Source of the DNA: Sphaerotilus mobilis
GTDB taxonomy: Bacteria; Pseudomonadota; Gammaproteobacteria; Burkholderiales; Burkholderiaceae_C
Direction: 5' to 3'
Assembly: GCF_004216565.1 (NCBI RefSeq)
Contig: NZ_SGWV01000007.1
Coordinates: 868,001-932,000 of the forward strand
DNA: 64,000 bases
Part shown: positions 25,623 through 35,119 of the stretch, piece after piece
Numbering within the stretch: the stretch's first letter is position 1
How the letters are laid out: each line of letters opens with the position of its first letter
Position numbers and translations under genes: made by a program
Notes under the pieces: generated by a model
Seen by the model: only the letters and a program-made list of their open reading frames with translations
Database searches by the model: none
What the model was told of the DNA's origin: nothing

Positions 25623-26519
25623 TCACTTCTTCGCGTAGTCTTCCATCGGCTTGTCGTTGGGATTGGCCCACGCAGCCTTGGTGTTCTCGTTGGCCGCCAT
25701 GCCGACCTTGGTGTTGGTCGGCGGGATCGGCTGTTCGAACCACTTGGTCCACAGGCGAGCGACCTCGCCGGACTTCATGCGCGACTTCAGCGCGTCGTCG
25801 ACCGCCTTCTTGAAGGCCGGGTCATCCTTGCGGATCATGATGGCGATCGGCTCGACCGACAGCACCTCGCCGACCAGCTTGAAGTCCGCCGGGTTCTTGG
25901 CCTTGGCGATGTTGCCGGCCAGGATGGCGCCGTCCATCACGAAGGCATCGGCACGGCCCGATTCGAGCAGCAGGAAGCTGTCGGCGTGGTCCTTGCCGTA
26001 GACCTCGTTGAAGTTCACGCCATTGGCGCGCTCATGCTTGCGCAGCGTCTGCACCGAGGTCGTGCCGGTGGTGGTCGCCACGTTCTTGCCGGTCAGCTGC
26101 TCGATGCCGGTGATGCCCGAGTTCGCCTTGACCGCGATGCGCACCTCTTCGACGAAGGTGGTGACCGCGAAGGACACGTCCTTCTGGCGCGCGGCGTTGT
26201 TGGTGGTCGAGCCGCACTCGATGTCGACGGTGCCGTTCTGCACCAGCGGGATGCGGTTCTGCGAGGTCACTGGCTGGTACTTGACGTCCAGCTTGGCCAG
26301 GCCCAGCTGCTTCTGCACGTCGCCCAGCACCTGCTGGCACAGCTCGACATGGAAGCCGGTGAACTTGCCATCGCCCAGCGTGTAGGACAGGGCGCCCGAA
26401 GACTCGCGCACGCCCATCGTCACGCTGGCGCTGTCCTTGATCTTCTTGAGCGTGTCGGACTGGGCTTGGGCGGCACCGACGGCCAGCAGCGCGGCGGTGA
26501 GGATCAGGGTCTTCTTCAT
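25623..26519 (-). CDS. gltI: Glutamate/aspartate periplasmic binding protein GltI
   Basis: A 298-residue family 3 solute-binding protein. The signal peptide MKKTLILTAALLAVGAAQAQ has a clear AQA cleavage site. Typical sequence: VTMGVRESSGALSYTLGDG, PVTSQNRIPLVQNGTVDIEC and TTNNAARQKDVSFAVTTF, features shared with GltI/AatJ. It delivers glutamate/aspartate to GltJK-L. I chose the ATG at 26519 for the signal peptide; an in-frame upstream ATG at 26549 adds ten uncharged residues. A five-copy 7-bp repeat lies just upstream. Confidence 0.93.
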   Translation of the reverse strand: MKKTLILTAALLAVGAAQAQSDTLKKIKDSASVTMGVRESSGALSYTLGDGKFTGFHVELCQQVLGDVQKQLGLAKLDVKYQPVTSQNRIPLVQNGTVDIECGSTTNNAARQKDVSFAVTTFVEEVRIAVKANSGITGIEQLTGKNVATTTGTTSVQTLRKHERANGVNFNEVYGKDHADSFLLLESGRADAFVMDGAILAGNIAKAKNPADFKLVGEVLSVEPIAIMIRKDDPAFKKAVDDALKSRMKSGEVARLWTKWFEQPIPPTNTKVGMAANENTKAAWANPNDKPMEDYAKK

Positions 26520-26535
26520 GATGTCTCCAGGTTGT

Positions 26536-26570
26536 GGAACAGGGAACACGGAACACGGAACAGGGAACGG
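26536..26570. repeat. 7-bp tandem repeat in the gltI leader
   Basis: Five copies of GGAACAS (last one GGAACGG), 17 bases upstream of the gltI start codon, within the 105-base gap after ansB. The copy number could vary and change leader length. Confidence 0.7.
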
Positions 26571-26624
26571 GACACGCGGAATGCGGGGCGCAGGCGACAG
26601 GCGGGGCAGCGCCCCGTGTGCCGT

Positions 26625-27770
<1,146 letters not shown>

Positions 27771-27781
<11 letters not shown>

Positions 27782-28685
27782 GCCGGTCATTGGGGGATCG
27801 ATAAAGCGCCAGCAGCGCGTCCGACGGTGGCCAGGCGAGGTTCAGGCCGCGCGGCGGGATCGGCCGCTGGAACCAGCGCTGGTAGATCCGCAGCGCCTCG
27901 CCGGTCAACATCAGGCGGGCCAGGCCGGCGTCAACGACGCGCTTGAACTCGGCATCGCCACGGCGCATCGCGCAGGCGTAGACCTCGGTCGACATGGGCT
28001 GGCCGACGACCTCCCAGTCATCCGGTCGCAGCGCCCGGGCGCGCACGCCGTGCAGCAGGGCGTCGTCCATCATGTAGGCATCGGCCGCGCCGGCTTCCAG
28101 GCGGCGGAACGAGGCGTCGTGGTCCTTGGTGGCCTCGATGGTCAGCGCCAGGCCGCGCTGTTCGGCATAGGTGCGCAGCAGGCGCTCGGAGGTCGTGCCG
28201 GCGGTGACGACCACGCGCTTGCCGCCCAGGTCGGCGAAGTCGCGCACGCGGCTGCCGCGCGGCACCATCAGGCGCGTGCCGATGACGAAGATCGAGTGCG
28301 AGAACGCCACCTCGCGCTCGCGGGCGACGTTGTGGGTGGTCGAGCCACATTCCAGGTCGACGGTGCCGTTCTGCAGCAGGGGGATGCGGTTCTGCGCCGT
28401 CACCGGCACCAGCTTGATCGTCAGCGCCGGCAGCTTCAGCTCGGCCTTGACCGTGTCGAGCACGCGCAGCATCAGCTCATGCGAATAGCCCACCACCTGA
28501 CGCCGCGCGTCGTAGTAGGAAAACGGCACCGAGGCCTCGCGGTGCCCCAGGCTGATCGTGCCGGTTTGGGCGATGCGATCCAGCGTGCGGTCGACGTCGC
28601 CTTGCGCCCGAACCGGCAGCGCCAGCCCGGCCAGGGTGGCCAGCAGGCTCAGGCTCGTCAGGATGGACACGGTCGGGCGCTTCAT
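27771..28685 (-). CDS. Second GltI-like amino acid binding protein, first gene of the acidic amino acid operon
   Basis: A 304-residue family 3 receptor with signal peptide MKRPTVSILTSLSLLATLAG ending near PVRA-Q. It is a clear paralogue of GltI: PVTAQNRIPLLQNGTVDLEC, TTHNVAREREVAFSHSIF and AGTTSERLLRTYAE align closely, as does the C-terminal WFQRPIPP. It probably binds glutamate, aspartate or an amide and shares the GltJKL channel. The start is supported by the signal peptide. It is the first gene after the sigma-54 promoter, which would place transcription start about two bases before this ATG. Confidence 0.87.
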
Positions 28686-28697
28686 GCCCAGACACAT

Positions 28698-28714
28698 TGC
28701 ACGCCGCGTGCCAG
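28698..28714 (-). promoter_or_regulatory. Sigma-54 (-24/-12) promoter of the receptor-ansB-gltIJKL operon
   Basis: Minus strand: CTGGCACG-N4-GTGCA, differing from the consensus YTGGCACG-N4-TTGCW at one base; the GG and GC dinucleotides are correctly spaced by ten bases. It lies just upstream of the first operon gene, and a GAFTGA-type activator is encoded at the end of the same gene group. Confidence 0.75.
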
Positions 28715-28788
28715 CGGCACTCCTGCGCGGCCACGCCGGCAAGTGCTTGATTTGGCTGGGTGAGTCGCCAGCGCGCCTCGGGTCCGCG

Positions 28789-28845
28789 AACGGATTTCCG
28801 AACCTGCGCGGCGTCGGGACCGATGCAGCCATGCGGATTTCCGAC
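28789..28845. promoter_or_regulatory. Two inverted-repeat upstream activating sites, likely for AauR
   Basis: Two 14-bp sites (28789-28802 and 28832-28845), each centred on GGAAATCCG in minus orientation. Each matches TTCGG-N4-CCGAA, the Pseudomonas AauR motif as I recall it, at 8 of 10 positions. They are 43 bases apart (four helical turns) and about 80-140 bases upstream of the sigma-54 promoter, a normal position for enhancer sites. Confidence 0.55.
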
Positions 28846-28977
28846 CACGCGCGGATGCCCCGTGATCGCCAGACCCGGCCAGAATCGGCCCATGCCCCGC
28901 TCGCCCCGCGCGCACCGTTTCGGCGGGCCGCTGGCAGCAGCCCTCCTTCCGACCTCGATCCTCACCAGGACCCCAAC

Positions 28978-29559
28978 ATGAGCGTCTCCGCCCCCGCCCC
29001 CAGACCGGCTGCCAGCCTGGCCGACACCCTGGCCTGGGGGCACGGCCCCCGCGTCCTCGAGGTCTTCCTGGAGCCCACCTGCCCGTTCTCGGGCCGGGCC
29101 TTTGGCAAGCTCGATGCCTTGCTGGCGCGGGCCGGCGAGGATCGGTTGACGGTGCGCATCCGGCTGCAGTCCCAGCCCTGGCACCTGTTCTCGCCGGTGG
29201 TCTGTCGCGCGGTCCTGGCGGCGGCGACGCTGCCGGACGGCCGCACCGCCGCCCGGGCGGTGCTGGCCGCCGTGTTCGCGCACCGCGAGCAGTTCGACCA
29301 CGTCGACCACGCCAGCGGTCCCAACCTGGACCTGACGCTGCGCGAGGTGATCGGCCGCATCGAGGCGCTGAGCGGCCTTGCGCTGGCCGATGCCTTTGCC
29401 GCGCCGGGCCTGGACCGTGACCTGAAGTGGCAGGCCCGCTATGCGCGGCAGAACGGCATCCACGCCACGCCGACCTTCATGGTCGACGGCCTGGTCGCCC
29501 CTGACATCGGCAGCGGCGACAGCGTTGACGCCTGGCTCGACAAGCTGGGGCTGGCATGA
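28978..29559 (+). CDS. DsbA-family thioredoxin-fold protein with a single active-site cysteine
   Basis: A 193-residue protein with a thioredoxin/DsbA-like fold: a strand leading into VLEVFLEPTCPFSGRAF (motif CPFS near residues 38-41), an alpha-helical insertion, and a C-terminal IHATPTFMVDGLV containing the cis-proline segment. The resolving cysteine is serine, so it is likely a glutathione-S-transferase-like or isomerase-type member, not a dithiol oxidase. There is no signal peptide, suggesting a cytoplasmic role. Its stop overlaps the next gene by ATGA, so the two are co-expressed. Substrate unknown. Confidence 0.75.
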   Translation: MSVSAPAPRPAASLADTLAWGHGPRVLEVFLEPTCPFSGRAFGKLDALLARAGEDRLTVRIRLQSQPWHLFSPVVCRAVLAAATLPDGRTAARAVLAAVFAHREQFDHVDHASGPNLDLTLREVIGRIEALSGLALADAFAAPGLDRDLKWQARYARQNGIHATPTFMVDGLVAPDIGSGDSVDAWLDKLGLA

Positions 29560-30923
29560 GCCGCATCGACAAGCCCACGCAGGTCCCCGGTTCGCCGCTG
29601 ACCCTGCACGCCGACCTCGGCACGCCGGCCACGCCGGGATCGACCCGCTGCGAGGGCGCGTCGCTGCGCCACACGCTGACCTCCGCCGACGAGGCCGGGC
29701 ACTTCGCCGGCCGGGTGCTGAGCGGCGACTTCATCGTCACCGCGCGGGTCGCGGCCAGCAGCGCGAACGGTCCGCTGCGCCTGGGCTGGACCGCCCGCGA
29801 AGGCCTGCAGCCCGGTGCCGCCCAGTTCAGCGCCAGCCTCGACGCCATCGGCCTGGTCGAGGTCGATGTGATCCAGCTGGAGCGCCGCGCTCACACCTGG
29901 ACCGTCTCGGTCGCCCGCCACGGCGAGGCGCTGCAGCAGCGCTCCTGCGAGGACCTGGAACTGGCCGACTCGCTGCATGTCGGCCTGTTCGTGGCTGCGG
30001 GGTCGGCCACCTTCGACAACGTGCGCGTGGTGCGTCCGCTGCCGCGCCTGCCGGGGCTCTACCTGCAGCGCCCGATCTGCAGCCGGCTGGAACTGCTGGA
30101 CGTCGACACCGGCGTGCGCAGCGTCATCCATGAGGACACGCAACTGTTCGAGGCGCCCAACTGGAGCCGCGACGGCCGCTTCCTGGTCATCAACCAAGCC
30201 GGCCGGCTGCAGCGGGTGGACCTGGTCGACCGGCTGCTGACGCTGATCGACACCGGCGACATCGTGCGCAACAACAACGACCACGTGCTGTCCTTCGACG
30301 GTCGCCAGATCGCCATCAGCAGCCAGGACCCGGGCGACGGCGAGTCGCGCATCCATGTGCTGCCGATCGACGGCGGTCGACCGCGCCGGGTGACGCGCCA
30401 GGGCCCGTCCTACCTGCACGGCTGGTCGCCCGACGGCCAGTACCTGGTCTACACCGCGCAGCGGCCTGGCAACGACGCTTACGACATCTACCGCATCGAC
30501 CTGGACGGCCGCCACGAGATCCGGCTCGGCACCTCGCCGCGCCTGGACGACGGACCGGAGTACGCGCCCGACGGCTCGGCGATCTGGTTCTGCTCGGCCC
30601 GCGACGGCCACATGCAGATCTGGCGCATGGGCCCGGAGGGCGAAGACCCGCAGCGCCTGACCGACGACGGCCACGACGACTGGTTCCCGCATGTCTCGCC
30701 CGACGGCAGCCGGGTGATCTTCCTGAGCTACCTGCCCGGCGAGGTCGACCCGCAAGAGCACCCCGGCGGTCGCCATGTCGTGCTGCGCACGATGCCGGTC
30801 AGCGGCGGCGCGCCGCGCGTGGTCGCCTACCTGCACGGTGGTCAAGGCAGCCTGAACGTGCACTCATGGTCGCCCGACGGCCGCCGCGTGGCCTTCGTCA
30901 GCCACACCTTGCCGCTGGACTGA
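29556..30923 (+). CDS. TolB-like beta-propeller protein without signal peptide
   Basis: A 455-residue protein. Residues 1 to about 160 form a beta-rich domain of laminin-G/DUF1349-like character (FIVTARVAASSANGPLRLGW, then SLHVGLFVAAGSATFDNVRV). The rest is a PD40/WD40-like propeller with repeated blades of the form xWSxDGRxLxx (NWSRDGRFLVIN, GWSPDGQYLVYT, EYAPDGSAIWFC, HVSPDGSRVIFL, SWSPDGRRVAFV). Unlike TolB it has no export signal, so it is probably cytoplasmic; related proteins include putative oligogalacturonide-lyase-like propellers. Function unknown; it is coupled to the preceding DsbA-like gene. Confidence 0.75.
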   Translation: MSRIDKPTQVPGSPLTLHADLGTPATPGSTRCEGASLRHTLTSADEAGHFAGRVLSGDFIVTARVAASSANGPLRLGWTAREGLQPGAAQFSASLDAIGLVEVDVIQLERRAHTWTVSVARHGEALQQRSCEDLELADSLHVGLFVAAGSATFDNVRVVRPLPRLPGLYLQRPICSRLELLDVDTGVRSVIHEDTQLFEAPNWSRDGRFLVINQAGRLQRVDLVDRLLTLIDTGDIVRNNNDHVLSFDGRQIAISSQDPGDGESRIHVLPIDGGRPRRVTRQGPSYLHGWSPDGQYLVYTAQRPGNDAYDIYRIDLDGRHEIRLGTSPRLDDGPEYAPDGSAIWFCSARDGHMQIWRMGPEGEDPQRLTDDGHDDWFPHVSPDGSRVIFLSYLPGEVDPQEHPGGRHVVLRTMPVSGGAPRVVAYLHGGQGSLNVHSWSPDGRRVAFVSHTLPLD

Positions 30924-30958
30924 AGCCACACCTCACCCGCACGACAGGAGACACGCCG

Positions 30959-32311
30959 ATGTCGCTGATCCAGAAGCTCAAGGCCCGCGCTGCGGCGGGT
31001 CGTCCGGTCCGCGTGGCCGTCATCGGCGCCGGCAAGTTCGGCTCGATGTACCTGTCGCAGGCCCCCCGCACGCCGGGCATCCACCTGATCGCCGTGGCCG
31101 ACCTGTCGCCCGACCGGGCCCGCGCCGCGCTGGCCCGGGTCGGCTGGGAGGCGCAACGCCACGCCGCCCGCACGATGGCCGAGGCGGCGCGTGACGGCAG
31201 CACCTGCATCACCGACGACGCAGCGGCGGTGATCGCCAGCGAGCATGTCGACATCGTCATCGACGCAACCGGCAGCCCGGCCGCCGGCATCCGCCATGCG
31301 CTGCTGTGCTGCGAGCACCGCAAGCACATCATCATGGTCAACGTCGAAGCCGACGTGCTGGCCGGCCCGCTGCTGGCGCGCCGCGCCGCCGAGGCGGGCA
31401 TCCTGTATTCGATGGCCTCGGGCGACCAGCCCGCGCTGATCGCCGAACTGGTCGACTGGGCCCGCACCATCGGCCTGGACGTGGTCTGCGCCGGCAAGGG
31501 CACCAAGTACCTGCCGATCTACCACCAGAGCACGCCCGACACGGTCTGGGGCCACTACGGCTTCAGCGAGGCCCAGGTGGCGGGCGGCGACTTCAACGCG
31601 CAGATGTTCAACAGCTTCCTGGACGGCACCAAGTCGGCGCTGGAAATGGCGGCGGTGGCCAACGGCTGCGAGCTGGATCCGCCGGCCGACGGCCTGGCCT
31701 TCCCGCCCTGCGGCGTCGACGACCTGCCGCACATCCTGCGGCCGGTGGCCGACGGCGGCACGCTGGCGCGCAAGGGCATGGTCGAGGTGGTGTCGTCGAT
31801 CGAGCGCGACGGCCGGCCGGTCTCCCGTGACCTGCGCTGGGGCGTCTACGCGGTCTTCGAGGCCTCCAGCGACTATGTGCGCGACTGCTTCGCCCAGTAC
31901 GGCCTGAAGACCGACGCCAGCGGCCGCTACGCCGCCATGTACAAGCCCTATCACCTGATCGGCCTGGAGCTGGGCATCTCGGTAGCCAGCATCGCCGTGC
32001 GGCAGGAAGCCACCGGCGCGACCGGCGACTGGCGCGGCGATGTCGCTGCGACCGCCAAGCGCGCGCTCAAGGCCGGCGAGAAGCTCGATGGCGAGGGCGG
32101 CTACACCGTCTACGGCAAGCTGATGCCGACCGCAGACTCGCTGCGCCGCCAGGCCCTGCCGATCGGCCTGGCGCACGACATGGTCCTGCTGCGCGACATC
32201 GCCGCTGGCGAGGTGGTCAGCTGGAACGACGTGCGCCACGACCCCAGCCGGCAGGCGGTGCAGGTGCGGCGCGAACAAGAAGCGCTGTTCCGGCGAGAGC
32301 TGGGACTCTGA
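30959..32311 (+). CDS. NAD(P)-dependent oxidoreductase, homoserine-dehydrogenase-like with SAF domain
   Basis: A 450-residue enzyme. The N-terminus is a Rossmann fold with VRVAVIGAGKFGSMYL (GxGxxG) and a catalytic-domain region like homoserine dehydrogenase (HIIMVNVEADVLAGPLLARR, GTKYLPIYHQSTPDTVWGHY). The C-terminus (about residues 385-450: GLAHDMVLLRDIAAGEVVSW) looks like an SAF domain. This matches the predicted homoserine-dehydrogenase-like family with C-terminal SAF domain, members of which occur in sugar-acid catabolic loci; the substrate is unknown. A GGAG lies ten bases before the ATG at 30959. It follows the TolB-like gene by 35 bases. Confidence 0.8.
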   Translation: MSLIQKLKARAAAGRPVRVAVIGAGKFGSMYLSQAPRTPGIHLIAVADLSPDRARAALARVGWEAQRHAARTMAEAARDGSTCITDDAAAVIASEHVDIVIDATGSPAAGIRHALLCCEHRKHIIMVNVEADVLAGPLLARRAAEAGILYSMASGDQPALIAELVDWARTIGLDVVCAGKGTKYLPIYHQSTPDTVWGHYGFSEAQVAGGDFNAQMFNSFLDGTKSALEMAAVANGCELDPPADGLAFPPCGVDDLPHILRPVADGGTLARKGMVEVVSSIERDGRPVSRDLRWGVYAVFEASSDYVRDCFAQYGLKTDASGRYAAMYKPYHLIGLELGISVASIAVRQEATGATGDWRGDVAATAKRALKAGEKLDGEGGYTVYGKLMPTADSLRRQALPIGLAHDMVLLRDIAAGEVVSWNDVRHDPSRQAVQVRREQEALFRRELGL

Positions 32312-32323
32312 CGGTGCGCCGCG

Positions 32324-33967
32324 ATGGCCGAGCTTGACGGGGCGATCCCCGAGGGGCGTTACCGCGCGATCGTCGAGGCGCAGGTCGAGCTGATCTCGCT
32401 GGCCCGGCCCGATGGCACGCTGGTCTATGTCAACCCGTCCTATGCCCGTCAGGTCGGCACGACGCCGCAGGCGCTGATCGGCCGCAGCCTCTATGAGCAG
32501 GTGCCCGAGGCCGACCGCGAGGCGGTGCGCCGCCTGGTCGAGCGGGTCATCACAACCGGCCAGTCCGTCGCCTCCGAGAACCGCCTCCTGACGGCCGGCG
32601 GCACCACGCGGCTGATCTCCTGGACCAACGGCGTGCAGGTCGAGGACGGCGAGCCGCTGCTGCACTCGGTCGGCCGCGACGTCACCGAGCGGCGCCGGCT
32701 CGAACAGGAGGTGCGCGAGAGCGCCGCCTTCGTGCGCAAGGTGACCGACAACCTGCCGGTGCGCATCGCCTACGTCGACCGCGAGCGGCGCTACCGCTTC
32801 GTCAACCTGGCCCATTGCCAGCGCTTTGACGTCGCCCGGGTGCAGGTGCTGGGCCGCACCCGCGACGAGCTGCTGGGCCATGCGACGCCAACGCCGATCG
32901 ACGCCCACATCCAGGCCGTCATGGCCGGCCAGCCGCAGCACTTCGAATACGACGAACCCTTCAGCGGCGAGCTGCGCCGCTTCGAGGTCCGGCTGATGCC
33001 CGATGTGCAGGAGGACGGACAGGTCCACGGCTACTTCTACATCGGCATGGACATCACCGAGCGGTCCCGCGCCGAGCGCCTGATGCGCACGATGACCTTG
33101 GACGCACAGCGCCAGAGCGACATCCTGCGGCTGGTGGCCGACGCCATTCCGGCCACCGTGGTGGTGGTCAGCGCCGAGCTGCGCTACCGCTTCGTCAACC
33201 GGGCCTTCGAGCAGCTGGTCGGCCTGCCGCGTGAGCAGATCATCGGCCGCTCGCCGGCCGACATCATCGGCGCGGCCGAGGCCGAACGCCGCAAGCCCTG
33301 GATCGCCCGCGCCTTGGCTGGCGAGGCGGTCACCTTCGAACTGGACCATGAAGGCCCGGACGGCACGCGGTGGACGCGCCTGAACAGCATCCCGCTGCGG
33401 CTCAGCGGCGGCGAGGTCGACGGCTTTGTCGGCATCTCGCAGGACATCACCGCGCAGCGCCGCGAGCAGGAACGGCTGACCGAGCTGTCGCAGCGCGATC
33501 CGCTGACCGGCCTGCTCAACCGCAATGGCTTCGAGCTGGCGATCGAGCGCAACATCCGCAGCGGCCAGGGTGCGGCGCTGGCGCTGCTCTACATCGACCT
33601 GGACCGCTTCAAGCCGGTCAACGACCAGCACGGCCACCTGGTCGGAGACCGACTGCTCGAACAGGTGGCTCAACGCTTGAGCCAGCTGGTCCGGCCGGTC
33701 GACGCGGTGGCGCGGCTGGGCGGCGACGAGTTCGCCATCGTGCTGGTCGACCTGGCGCGGCTGGCGCACGCCGAGGCGGTCGCCGCCAAGGTCGTCGCCG
33801 CGCTGGCCCAGGCTTTTGAGGTCGACGGCCTGACGCTGACCATCGGCGCCAGCGTCGGCGTGGCCCACGGCGCCCAGGCGCAGGGCGGCGCCGAAGACCT
33901 GATCCGGCGCGCCGATGCCCAGCTCTACCGCGCCAAGGCCGAGGGACGCGGACGGCACGCCAGCTGA
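32324..33967 (+). CDS. PAS-PAS-PAS-GGDEF diguanylate cyclase
   Basis: A 547-residue cytoplasmic protein with three PAS modules (about residues 10-125, 130-250, 265-385; each ends in a DxTxRR-type helix) and a GGDEF domain. The active-site motif LGGDEF is intact. RxxD of the product-binding I-site (RPVD) lies five residues before it, so the enzyme should make c-di-GMP and be feedback inhibited. No membrane helix or EAL domain. The gene starts 12 bases after the oxidoreductase gene and probably shares its transcript. Input signal unknown. Confidence 0.88.
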   Translation: MAELDGAIPEGRYRAIVEAQVELISLARPDGTLVYVNPSYARQVGTTPQALIGRSLYEQVPEADREAVRRLVERVITTGQSVASENRLLTAGGTTRLISWTNGVQVEDGEPLLHSVGRDVTERRRLEQEVRESAAFVRKVTDNLPVRIAYVDRERRYRFVNLAHCQRFDVARVQVLGRTRDELLGHATPTPIDAHIQAVMAGQPQHFEYDEPFSGELRRFEVRLMPDVQEDGQVHGYFYIGMDITERSRAERLMRTMTLDAQRQSDILRLVADAIPATVVVVSAELRYRFVNRAFEQLVGLPREQIIGRSPADIIGAAEAERRKPWIARALAGEAVTFELDHEGPDGTRWTRLNSIPLRLSGGEVDGFVGISQDITAQRREQERLTELSQRDPLTGLLNRNGFELAIERNIRSGQGAALALLYIDLDRFKPVNDQHGHLVGDRLLEQVAQRLSQLVRPVDAVARLGGDEFAIVLVDLARLAHAEAVAAKVVAALAQAFEVDGLTLTIGASVGVAHGAQAQGGAEDLIRRADAQLYRAKAEGRGRHAS

Positions 33968-33985
33968 CGGCGGCGCGGTCTGGGC

Positions 33986-34987
33986 TCAGTCCGGCTTGAT
34001 CCGGGCGCGCGCCACGACCGCCTTCCAGCGCTTCTGCTCCTGGGCGATGTAGGTCGCGAACTCGGCCGGCGTGCCACCCACGCCGATGGCCGCATCCGCC
34101 GCCAGCTTCTCGTGGGCCGAGGGCTCGCGGATGGCCGCCGCGCTGGCCTTGGCCAGCCGGTCGATGGCCGGCTGCGGCAGCGTCGCCGGCGCCAGCAGGC
34201 CGTACCACTGGGTCATCTCGAAGCCTGGGTAGCCTTGCTCGGCAACCGTCGGCACATCGGGCAGCTGGGCGATGCGCTGGGTCGTGCCGGTGGCCAGGCA
34301 ACGCAGCTTGCCGGCCTTGATGAACTGCAGCACCGCCGGGGCGCCCACCGAGGCGACATCCAGGCGGCCGGCCAGCAGGTCGGTCAGCTGCGGACCGGTG
34401 CCGCGGTAGGGCACGTGCAGCATGAAGGTCTCGCTGGCCATCTTCAGGTATTCCATCGCCAGATGGCCGGCGCTGCCGTTGCCGGCCGAGCCGTAGTTGA
34501 GCTTGCCCGGGTTCTTCTTCGCGTAGGCGATCAGGTCCTTGAGGCTGTTGAACGGCAGGTCAGGCCGCACCAGGTAGAGGCTGGGCACCTTGGCCAGCAG
34601 CGAGACCGGCCGGAAGTCCGTGTTCGGGTCGTAGGGCAGCTTGTCGAAGATGTAGGGGTTGACCGCCAACGTGCCGATGTGGCCGAGGATCAGCGTGTGC
34701 TGGTCGTCGGCGCGGGCCACCTCCTGCATCGCGACATTGCCGGCGCCACCGGGCTTGTTCTCGACATAGACCGACTGGCCCAGCTGCTTGGCCAGTTCGA
34801 CCGCCGTGGTGCGGGCGACGATCTCGCTGCTGCCGCCGGGCGCAAAGGGCACGACGAAACGGATCGGCTTGGACGGCCAGGCGGCGGTCTGCGCCAGCAG
34901 GCCCGGTGCGGCACCTGCGGCGGCAGCGCCGAGGCCCAGTTGCAGCAGGCGCCGACGGTCGAAGGTTGGCTCTTGGGGGTTGTGCAT
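33986..34987 (-). CDS. Bug-family tripartite tricarboxylate receptor, Tat-type signal
   Basis: A 333-residue periplasmic receptor of the TctC/Bug family: PSKPIRFVVPFAPGGSSEIVAR after the signal, then GAGNVAMQEVARA, LNYGSAGNGSAGHLAMEYLK, HVPYRGTGPQLTDLLAGRLD and PDVPTVAEQGYPGFE. The signal peptide contains RRRLLQLGLGAAAAG, a twin-arginine-type start ending at LLAQ. No TctA/TctB membrane genes are near. Betaproteobacteria carry many such orphans. It is read divergently from a TctDE-like two-component pair. Ligand unknown. Confidence 0.9.
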   Translation of the reverse strand: MHNPQEPTFDRRRLLQLGLGAAAAGAAPGLLAQTAAWPSKPIRFVVPFAPGGSSEIVARTTAVELAKQLGQSVYVENKPGGAGNVAMQEVARADDQHTLILGHIGTLAVNPYIFDKLPYDPNTDFRPVSLLAKVPSLYLVRPDLPFNSLKDLIAYAKKNPGKLNYGSAGNGSAGHLAMEYLKMASETFMLHVPYRGTGPQLTDLLAGRLDVASVGAPAVLQFIKAGKLRCLATGTTQRIAQLPDVPTVAEQGYPGFEMTQWYGLLAPATLPQPAIDRLAKASAAAIREPSAHEKLAADAAIGVGGTPAEFATYIAQEQKRWKAVVARARIKPD

Positions 34988-35119
34988 GTCTTGTCTCCAG
35001 GTGGGTCGATCCGGACCGGGGGTCCGGTCTTCGGCATTCATCAGGCCGCGCCATCGTGCCGCGCACCACCTCTCAAACACCTTTCAAGCGGGTCAGGCGC
35101 CGCCACCACAATGGCGGCC

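Noticed and set aside
26609-26622. A second sigma-54 promoter directly upstream of gltI
   Set aside because: GG-N10-GC spacing is present but the rest of the -24/-12 consensus is poor, and such matches are frequent in GC-rich DNA.
28919-28932. Third AauR-like inverted repeat
   Set aside because: Matches 8 of 10 positions but lacks the shared GGAAATCCG core and lies out of register beside the divergent gene; probably chance.
30842-33958. 1038-codon minus-strand frame opposite the oxidoreductase and PAS-GGDEF genes
   Set aside because: No domains, spans two well-identified plus-strand genes; shadow.
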